Part shown: piece by piece, positions 51,975-57,527 of the stretch
How positions within the stretch are numbered: the stretch's first letter is position 1
Layout: every line of letters begins with the position of its first letter
Assembly: GCA_003565555.1 (NCBI GenBank)
Contig: PXBH01000079.1
Coordinates: 1 to 57,527 of the forward strand
From: Cryomorphaceae bacterium
GTDB taxonomy: Bacteria; Bacteroidota; Bacteroidia; Flavobacteriales_D; Cryomorphaceae
DNA length: 57,527 nt
Direction of reading: 5' to 3'
The notes under the pieces: model-generated
The model's input: the letters and a program-made list of their open reading frames with translations, nothing else
Told to the model about the DNA's origin: nothing
Database searches by the model: none
Program-made: the position numbers and the translations under genes

Positions 51975-52334
51975 GCAAGACCCTTTCCGAAAATCAAACC
52001 GCTTTTTTGCAAACTCCTCCGAGCGGGACATTTCAATTCTTTCTGTCCGCTATTTCCGGCACGCATGAGCCGCCCTCGGCCCTTTTAAGCTCGCGAACGG
52101 AGGCGGCGTACCCGCATTCAGGATAGGTGCGCAGGTCTGACCGGATTTTCGCCGCCGCCGCTTCGACACTTCTTATCTCATGCAAATTTTCAGGTGATAC
52201 GGGTGCGAATCGGAATTCTGCACCGAGGGGGGCACTGCACCGGAGGATTGTCGACCTTTGACCCCGGCCGTCTAAATCCCCTGAGGGCAAGGCCTTAACC
52301 ATTCGATCGAAAAGTGTTATCTTATCGGAAAAGG
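51975..52334. other. Intergenic region between scoB and aconitase
   Basis: In these 360 bases I see no convincing gene. A minus-strand frame (52033-52356) of 107 codons has no recognised motif and extends into the aconitase start. The segment contains one copy of CCCGCATTCAG (52111-52121). Confidence 0.6.
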
Positions 52335-54296
52335 ATGAAGACCATGAACCTGACACATAAACTTATTAAGAACCATCTGATATCCGGAAAGATGAAGCCC
52401 GGTGCTGAAATCGGCCTCAAAATTGACCAAGTATTGCAACAAGACGCTACAGGAACCTTGGTGATGCTCGAATTGGAGGCCATGAAACTGAAAAAGACGA
52501 AAGCGGAAGTGGCGGTGCAATATGTGGACCACAATATTTTGCAAACGGATTTCAAGAATGCAGATGATCATCGGTTTTTGCAATCCGCGGCGGCCCGCTT
52601 TGGCTACATGTACAGCCGTCCGGGAAACGGAATCAGCCACGCCGTGCACATGGAGCGGTTTGGTGTTCCGGGTAAAACCCTGCTCGGTTCTGACAGCCAT
52701 ACCACGGCAGGGGGTGGCCTGGGGATGCTGGCTATGGGCACCGGAGGTTTGGATGTGGCCCTGGCTTCAGCCGGAGAGCCGTATTACATCGATATGCCCA
52801 AAGTAATGGGCGTAAAACTCACCGGAAAATTACCCGATTGGGTGAGTGCCAAAGATGTGGTGCTGGAAATGCTCAGGCGCTACGATGTAAAAGGGGGGCG
52901 GGGTTTTGTCATTGAATACTACGGTGAAGGGGTTAAAAACCTCTCGACCTGGGACAGGCACGTCATAGCCAATATGGGCACTGAAATGGGTGCAACGGCC
53001 ACCGTTTTTCCGTCAGATGAGATTACCAAGGCCTTTCTCAGGCAACAGAAGCGCGAAGACGATTGGACGGAGCTCAAAGCAGATGAGGGTGTCGATTATG
53101 ATGCGCGAGATGAAATCAATCTTTCCGATTTGGAGCCCCTGATCGCCTGCCCGAGCAGTCCCGGAAAGGTGGTGCCCGTGCGCGAAATTTCCGGAAAGGA
53201 AGTGAACCAAACAGTTATCGGCTCTTCTGCCAATCCCGGGCTGCGCGACTTTGCCGTTGTGGCGGATATTATCAAGGGCAAGCAGATCGCCTCGGAGATC
53301 TCTTTTGATATCAATCCGTCTTCTCGACAGACTTTGCAAAACCTGAGCCGCACAGGAAAGTTTTTGCCGCTTTTGGATGCCGGCGGCAGGCTGCACCAAA
53401 CAGGCTGCATGGGCTGCATAGGTATGGGACAGGCACCCGCACCGGGTCAGGTCAGCTTGCGTACCATGCCGAGAAATTTTCCCGGAAGGTCGGGAACGGA
53501 TGAAGATCAAGTTTACCTCTGCAGCCCCGAAACGGCTGCCGCGGCGGCCCTGACCGGAAAAATCACCGACCCGCGCGATTTGGAAGAAATATTTTCCCTG
53601 ACTTATCCGAAATGGGAGGAACCCGAAGAAATTGCGATTAATGAACAAATGCTGATTTCGCCGCCCGAAGACAACGGGTCCGTGGAGCTGATCAAGGGAG
53701 ACAACATCAAGACACTGCCGGATTTTCCAAAGCTCGAAGACGAACTCAAAGTCCCCGTGATTCTGAAAATGCAGGACAATGTAAGCACGGATGAAATTCT
53801 GAAAGCAGGTGCAGAGGTACTTCCGCTGCGCAGCAATATTGAGGAAATCAGTAAATACGCTTTCATCGTCATTGACAAAAAATTTCATGAGAAAGCATCG
53901 GCGGCAAGAGATAAGCACGGCGGACATGTGGTGCTCGGCGGTGAAAATTACGCGCAGGGAAGCAGCCGTGAGCACGCGGCACTCGCGCCGAAATACCTCG
54001 GTCAAAAAGCTGTGATTGCGAAAAGCTACGCGCGAATAGGCCGGCAAAACCTGATCAATTTCGGGATTTTGCCGCTCGAATTTGCGACACCGGAGGATTA
54101 CGATCGATTGGAGGAAAATGACGTTTTGGAAATTCAAAACATTCGGGAGGCCGTCAAAAACAGAGAAAACCTGAAGGCACGGGTGGAAGGCAAAGGTACC
54201 GAGATCGAATTGGTGCTGAATATCAGCGCGCGGCAATCGGAAATATTAAGGTCCGGCAGTCTGATCAATGACATGAGGCGGAAAAGGGGCGGTTGA
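52335..54296 (+). CDS. Aconitate hydratase, compact type
   Basis: Aconitase isomerises citrate to isocitrate through a [4Fe-4S] cluster. The 653-aa protein fits the shorter bacterial/archaeal-like aconitase group: DHNILQTDFKNADDH, SDSHTTAGGGLGMLAMGTGGLDVA, QTGCMGCIGMGQAPAPG and GGENYAQGSSREHAALAP. Two cluster cysteines (C358, C361) are present, but the usual GSCTN motif reads GSSANPG (296-302) without Cys. A Cys occurs at 272 (IACPSSPGK). The ATG at 52335 or 52344 are both plausible starts. Confidence 0.88.
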   Translation: MKTMNLTHKLIKNHLISGKMKPGAEIGLKIDQVLQQDATGTLVMLELEAMKLKKTKAEVAVQYVDHNILQTDFKNADDHRFLQSAAARFGYMYSRPGNGISHAVHMERFGVPGKTLLGSDSHTTAGGGLGMLAMGTGGLDVALASAGEPYYIDMPKVMGVKLTGKLPDWVSAKDVVLEMLRRYDVKGGRGFVIEYYGEGVKNLSTWDRHVIANMGTEMGATATVFPSDEITKAFLRQQKREDDWTELKADEGVDYDARDEINLSDLEPLIACPSSPGKVVPVREISGKEVNQTVIGSSANPGLRDFAVVADIIKGKQIASEISFDINPSSRQTLQNLSRTGKFLPLLDAGGRLHQTGCMGCIGMGQAPAPGQVSLRTMPRNFPGRSGTDEDQVYLCSPETAAAAALTGKITDPRDLEEIFSLTYPKWEEPEEIAINEQMLISPPEDNGSVELIKGDNIKTLPDFPKLEDELKVPVILKMQDNVSTDEILKAGAEVLPLRSNIEEISKYAFIVIDKKFHEKASAARDKHGGHVVLGGENYAQGSSREHAALAPKYLGQKAVIAKSYARIGRQNLINFGILPLEFATPEDYDRLEENDVLEIQNIREAVKNRENLKARVEGKGTEIELVLNISARQSEILRSGSLINDMRRKRGG

Positions 54297-54445
54297 AGCC
54301 GGCATTGCGCAAAAGCGCACACGGCTCAGGTGTGGCTCAAGAGGCTCTGCGTGCGGTAATTTGAGCGGCTTGCATTGAATGCTGATACAGTATTTTCCGA
54401 AAGCCTTTGACACACCCTCAAGATCCTGTCGTGCGCAAAATTGTA

Positions 54446-54463
54446 CCCGGCTTCGGGGCCGGG
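54446..54463 (+). other. GC-rich hairpin downstream of aconitase
   Basis: CCCGGC (54446-54451) pairs with GCCGGG (54458-54463). No T-run follows, so it is not a standard terminator. Confidence 0.4.
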
Positions 54464-54468
54464 CCCAC

Positions 54469-54505
54469 AAAAAAAGCCGCTCAGCGTATGCTTTGCGGCT
54501 TTTTG
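54469..54505. terminator. Bidirectional terminator between aconitase and tRNA-Asn
   Basis: GCCGC at 54476-54480 pairs with GCGGC at 54495-54499, with an inner AGC/GCT stem. It is preceded by seven A and followed by five T, so it can terminate transcription on both strands: aconitase on plus and the tRNA on minus. Confidence 0.8.
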
Positions 54506-54507
54506 TG

Positions 54508-54581
54508 CTCCCCCTCTTGGACTCGAACCAAGGACCCTCTGATTAACAGTCAGATGCTCTAACCAGCTGAGCTAAGGAGGA
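54508..54581 (-). tRNA. tRNA-Asn (anticodon GTT)
   Basis: The 74-nt minus-strand sequence folds as a cloverleaf. Acceptor arms TCCTCCT / AGGGGGA pair with one G-U. The D arm is GCTC-GAGC. The anticodon stem TCTGA/TCAGA encloses the loop CTGTTAA with anticodon GTT. The T arm is CTTGG-TTCGAGT-CCAAG. The discriminator is G and CCA is not encoded. A terminator follows directly. Confidence 0.95.
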
Positions 54582-54635
54582 GTGAATTCCTTAAAATCGG
54601 GGTGCAATATTACTTCAAATGTTATGAATAACCAA

Positions 54636-54643
54636 TACCTTTG
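54636..54643 (+). promoter_or_regulatory. -7 promoter element for the PfkB kinase gene
   Basis: TACCTTTG matches TAnnTTTG, 15 bases before the ATG at 54659. Confidence 0.55.
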
Positions 54644-54658
54644 CCAAAATTTTTAGTC

Positions 54659-55585
54659 ATGAGTATAGTAGTGGTGGGTACGGTAGCCTTCGATAAAATT
54701 TCAACTCCGTTCGGAAAGTCTGACAAAATCGTGGGCGGCGCAGCCACCTTTATCGGGTTGTCAGCTAGCCAGTTTACCGACAGGGTAAATTTGGTTTCGG
54801 TGATCGGCGACGATTTCCCGACAGATTTTCTCGAGGGCCTGAAGCAACGCAACATCAACCTGGACGGCCTCCAAATTAAGCCGGGAGAAAAATCATTTTT
54901 CTGGGAAGGGAAGTACCACTACGACATGAACTCGCGCGATACCCTCGATACCCAACTCAACGTCTTGGCGGATTTTGAACCCGTGCTGCCCGAGTCGTAC
55001 AAGGACTGCGACTTTCTGATGCTCGGAAACCTCGCGCCCGTCGTGCAGCTCAAGGTAATTGACCAACTGGCTGTTCGACCCAAGCTCGTGGTACTCGATA
55101 CCATGAATTTTTGGATGGACAGTGCTATGGACGACCTGAAAAAGGTGATTGCCAAGGTGGACGTTATCGCCATCAACGATGAGGAAGCGCGTCAGCTCTC
55201 CGGCGAATACAGCCTGGTAAGAGCAGCCCGAAAAATCCTTGCGATGGGGCCGAAATACATTGTCATCAAAAAGGGTGAGAACGGTGCACTGCTCATCGAC
55301 GACAAGAGCATGTTCTTCTCTCCGGCCCTTCCGCTTGAAGATGTGATGGATCCCACAGGCGCGGGCGATACTTTTGCCGGCGGATTCATCGGCTATCTGG
55401 CCAATTCGCGCGATATTTCTTTCGAAAATATGAAGCGTGCCGTGGTGGTGGGCTCGGCCATGGCCAGCTTTACCGTTGAAAAATTCGGCACCGAACGCCT
55501 GCTCAATCTGAGCGAGGCTGACATAGACGAACGCATCCAGCTTTTTGTGGATTTGGTGGACTTCGACATCTTGTTGGTGGACTGA
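54659..55585 (+). CDS. PfkB-family carbohydrate kinase
   Basis: The 308-aa ribokinase-fold protein has the N-terminal VVVGTVAFDKISTPFG, IVGGAATFIGLSASQF (substrate side), and the C-terminal DPTGAGDTFAGGFIGYLA signature with the catalytic Asp and anion hole. The substrate (sugar or nucleoside) is not evident. The ATG at 54659 fits the promoter. It is monocistronic, with a small GC hairpin (55593-55607) before the convergent rnhA. Confidence 0.92.
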   Translation: MSIVVVGTVAFDKISTPFGKSDKIVGGAATFIGLSASQFTDRVNLVSVIGDDFPTDFLEGLKQRNINLDGLQIKPGEKSFFWEGKYHYDMNSRDTLDTQLNVLADFEPVLPESYKDCDFLMLGNLAPVVQLKVIDQLAVRPKLVVLDTMNFWMDSAMDDLKKVIAKVDVIAINDEEARQLSGEYSLVRAARKILAMGPKYIVIKKGENGALLIDDKSMFFSPALPLEDVMDPTGAGDTFAGGFIGYLANSRDISFENMKRAVVVGSAMASFTVEKFGTERLLNLSEADIDERIQLFVDLVDFDILLVD

Positions 55586-55609
55586 TTCCGGCGCGGGTTT
55601 TTCCCGCAT

Positions 55610-56110
55610 TCAGAACATGCCTTCCGCCTCGCCCGAAAGCCTTTCGTAGCCCTCGTCGGGCGGGAGGTTCTTCTTTAGGGCAGCCGCTACGGCCAGCCGA
55701 TCACAGCGCTCGTTGTACTTGTTGCCGTCGTGGCCCTTCACCCATTCAAAACGCAGATTTGCGGGCTTGGGAGCCGCGAGAAAGCGTTTCCAAAGATCCG
55801 GATTTTTCTTGCCTTTGAAGCCTTTTTTCGCCCAGTTGTACACCCAGCCTTTATTGACGGCATCTACTACGTACTTGCTGTCGCTGAATATGATGACGTC
55901 GTCTGCGCCGGTCTTGAGCATCTCGAGCGCTGTAATCACGCTGAGCAGTTCCATTCGGTTGTTGGTCGTTTTGCGGAAACCTTCTGAGACCTCTTTTTTG
56001 TGGCCCCGATCGCTGAGCAGCACGATGCCGTAGCCTCCGGGTCCGGGATTGCCCCGCGAAGAGCCGTCGGTGTAGATCGCCACTTTCAAATCTGCAGTTT
56101 TTTCAGGCAT
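55610..56110 (-). CDS. rnhA: Ribonuclease HI
   Basis: RNase HI cleaves the RNA strand of RNA-DNA hybrids. The 166-aa protein has the catalytic acidic residues in IYTDGSSRGNPGPGGYG, TTNNRMELLSVI and FSDSKYVVDAV, and the VKGHDGNKYNERCDRLA region. The ATG at 56110 overlaps the purN end by 25 bases, indicating co-transcription. Confidence 0.96.
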   Translation of the reverse strand: MPEKTADLKVAIYTDGSSRGNPGPGGYGIVLLSDRGHKKEVSEGFRKTTNNRMELLSVITALEMLKTGADDVIIFSDSKYVVDAVNKGWVYNWAKKGFKGKKNPDLWKRFLAAPKPANLRFEWVKGHDGNKYNERCDRLAVAAALKKNLPPDEGYERLSGEAEGMF

Positions 56111-56664
56111 TCTTCAATGACGCGCGGATAGTTCGCGTGCTCCAGCCTTCTGATTTTTTCTTTAAGGCTTTCCAAGGTTTCGCCTTCGGCCACATCGGTT
56201 TCGGCCTGAAAGATAACCTCGCCGTCATCGTATATTTCGTTCACGTAGTGCACGGTGATGCCGGTTTTCCTTTGCCCGTCGGCCAGGACGGCCCGGTGCA
56301 CGCGGTCGCCGTACATGCCCTTTCCTCCGTAGTCGGGCAGGAGGGACGGGTGGATATTGACCATCCTTCCGGAAAATTTGCGGGTCACCTCTGCCGGGAT
56401 CAGGGCCAGAAAGCCGGCCAAGGCGATGAAGTCAATACCGTAGCGCACGAGCAGGTCAGAGAGCTCCCCCGGATTTTCGCGCAGCGTTTTCGGAGGCACC
56501 GTTTCGCTCGGGATGTCGTACTTGCGCGCATGGACCTCCGCACCGGTGCCCGTGCGGTCCGTGACGAGGAGTGCAACGCGTCCGTTTTCACCCTTTTCCC
56601 GAAAACGGCGAATAATCTCAAGGGCATTGGATCCGCCGCCCGAAGCAAAAATGGCTATATTCAT
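56086..56664 (-). CDS. purN: Phosphoribosylglycinamide formyltransferase
   Basis: PurN transfers a formyl group from 10-formyltetrahydrofolate to GAR in purine synthesis. The 192-aa protein has the N-terminal IAIFASGGGSNALEII, the catalytic His in RMVNIHPSLLPDYGGKGMYG and the ITVHYVNEIYDDGEVIFQ segment with the catalytic Asp. The ATG at 56664 is chosen by homology; the frame stays open upstream without resemblance. It lies 48 bases from the divergent nitroreductase-type gene. Confidence 0.96.
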   Translation of the reverse strand: MNIAIFASGGGSNALEIIRRFREKGENGRVALLVTDRTGTGAEVHARKYDIPSETVPPKTLRENPGELSDLLVRYGIDFIALAGFLALIPAEVTRKFSGRMVNIHPSLLPDYGGKGMYGDRVHRAVLADGQRKTGITVHYVNEIYDDGEVIFQAETDVAEGETLESLKEKIRRLEHANYPRVIEECLKKLQI

Positions 56665-56712
56665 CCCTGATTTCACTCGGCCAAAGCTACGGTTTCGGTC
56701 GGAAATAAGGGA

Positions 56713-57387
56713 ATGACAGTCGCGAAACCCCATAAACAAGTGCCGTACACACAAGAAATTAAGGACTTTGACCGCGCGCTGCGCGATGTGAAAGCCTTCA
56801 GGGATGAGATGCGTCTGCGCAGGAGCATCAGGCAGTTCAGCACGGCTCCGGTCCCGATTGAGATTGTGCGCGCCGCGGCGGAAGCGGCGGTGACGGCCCC
56901 CTCGGGAGCCAATAAGCAGCCGTGGAGCTTTTGCATCGTCGCTGATCCCGAGATCAAGCGGCAAATTCGCACCGCCGCCGAAGAAGAGGAAGCCCTCAAT
57001 TACGGCGGCCGCATGAGCGAAACTTGGATGAACGACTTGCGGCCCATCGGCACCGACGCTGATAAGCCGTTTTTGGAAGAAGCACCCTATTTAATTGCTG
57101 TGTTCAAAAAACCGTATGACCTGTCCGACGGAGAGAAGCGCCCCAACTATTACGTGAATGAATCGGTGGGGATTGCCGCGGGATTGCTCATCGCCGCGCT
57201 TCGAATCGCAGGCTTGGCTTCGCTCACCCACACCCCTTCACCGATGGGGTTTTTGACGGAAATTTTGGGGCGGCCTTCAAACGAACGCGCATTTTTATTG
57301 ATACCCGTCGGCTTGCCGCATCCGGATGCGACGGTGCCTGACCTGCGCAAGAAGCCTGTGAAACATATGGTTTACGAATACCCGTGA
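56713..57387 (+). CDS. Nitroreductase-fold flavoprotein, iodotyrosine deiodinase-like
   Basis: The 224-aa protein has the FMN-binding RRSIRQFSTAPVP and VTAPSGANKQPWSF of the nitroreductase family. The region EALNYGGRMSETWMNDL resembles the lid of iodotyrosine deiodinase, where Glu, Tyr and a downstream Lys grip the amino acid substrate. ILGRPSNERAFLLIPVGLP and DATVPDLRKKP also match that subgroup. It may reductively dehalogenate halotyrosines; other reductase roles are possible. Divergent from purN. Confidence 0.88.
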   Translation: MTVAKPHKQVPYTQEIKDFDRALRDVKAFRDEMRLRRSIRQFSTAPVPIEIVRAAAEAAVTAPSGANKQPWSFCIVADPEIKRQIRTAAEEEEALNYGGRMSETWMNDLRPIGTDADKPFLEEAPYLIAVFKKPYDLSDGEKRPNYYVNESVGIAAGLLIAALRIAGLASLTHTPSPMGFLTEILGRPSNERAFLLIPVGLPHPDATVPDLRKKPVKHMVYEYP

Positions 57388-57391
57388 GCAT

Positions 57392-57422
57392 TTTGTAAAT
57401 AGGGACTTTATTCATTTATTTG
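57392..57422 (+). promoter_or_regulatory. Promoter for acpP
   Basis: TTTG at 57392-57395 is separated by 19 bases from TTTATTTG at 57415-57422, close to the Bacteroidota TTTG-N19-TAnnTTTG pattern with one mismatch in the -7. It lies 33 bases before the acpP ATG. Confidence 0.55.
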
Positions 57423-57455
57423 CAAACCGAAATTAAACACTAAACCAGTACTGTT

Positions 57456-57527
57456 ATGTCAGACATTAAGTCAAAAGTAACAAAGATCATCGTTGACAAG
57501 CTTGGCGTTGACGAATCAGAAGTGACC
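57456..57527 (+). CDS. acpP: Acyl carrier protein (3' partial)
   Basis: Only the first 24 codons are in the window (MSDIKSKVTKIIVDKLGVDE then SEVT). They match the N-terminus of fatty-acid-synthesis acyl carrier proteins; the phosphopantetheine Ser lies beyond the edge. It is preceded by a promoter. Confidence 0.9.
   Translation, partial: MSDIKSKVTKIIVDKLGVDESEVT

Noticed and set aside
52033-52356. 107-codon minus-strand frame between scoB and aconitase
   Set aside because: No motif, no promoter, and it runs into the aconitase start. It may be a decayed or spurious frame.
55593-55607. GCGGG-TTTTT-CCCGC as intrinsic terminator after the PfkB kinase
   Set aside because: The T residues form the loop and no T-run follows the stem; evidence is too weak to call a terminator.

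Overview
This window is a chromosomal segment of a Bacteroidota bacterium, most likely a flavobacterium-like, carotenoid-pigmented member of the phylum with about half GC. The evidence is consistent across the window. Many genes sit downstream of the phylum's TAnnTTTG -7 element. A GldH gliding lipoprotein lies between RicT and PBP1A. A large secreted protein ends in a type IX secretion sorting domain. Typical phylum families (DUF4175, Lacal_2735-like, YwqK/MORN-like) are present. There is no prophage, insertion sequence or CRISPR array. One tRNA gene (Asn, GTT) is seen.

Left part (1-10.8 kb, all plus strand): the end of an RNA-methyltransferase-like gene, a DUF4175 membrane/coiled-coil protein, an RsbW-like ATPase, ybeY, mnmG, a zinc-ribbon methyltransferase, an ALDH7-type dehydrogenase and a thioredoxin-fold lipoprotein. 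Two perfect parS-type palindromes (GTTTCACGTGAAAC) are embedded in the methyltransferase coding sequence, so this segment probably lies in the chromosome-partitioning, origin-proximal domain. A 444-bp non-coding region at 11.2-11.7 kb carries a few DnaA-box-like sequences and is a weak origin candidate.

Middle-left (10.8-26.4 kb): rpiB, a MORN-like repeat protein, a PAS-PAS HisKA_2 kinase with a LytTR response regulator, RNase R, ferritin, a three-gene YfiR / TPR / membrane PP2C (SpoIIE) set, a tandem universal stress protein, and a protein with eight FAS1 domains and a T9SS tail.

Centre (26.5-37.1 kb): the most striking system. A CarH/LitR-type MerR regulator with a B12-binding domain is followed on the same strand by a compact ten-gene unit: ECF sigma factor, crtI, crtB, idi, a PTPS-type pterin synthase, folE, a 57-aa Lacal_2735-like protein, an SDR, a flavin reductase and a photolyase. 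Most of these genes overlap or nearly touch. uvrC is divergent from the regulator. I read this as a light-responsive programme that joins photoprotection (carotenoids), pterin and flavin supply, and DNA repair. Short repeated sequences at both promoters are candidate operators.

Right part (37.1-57.5 kb): dienelactone hydrolase, TylF-like methyltransferase, a conserved small protein with cvpA, a 0.6-kb tandem array of about 140-bp structured repeats, pgk, holB, ricT-gldH-pbp1A, a CoA-transferase whose A and B subunit genes are split by cotH and a GT-C-like membrane enzyme, a compact aconitase with an altered cluster motif, tRNA-Asn, a PfkB kinase, rnhA, purN, an iodotyrosine-deiodinase-like flavoprotein, and the start of acpP.

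All assignments come from reading protein motifs and gene context. No database search was run.
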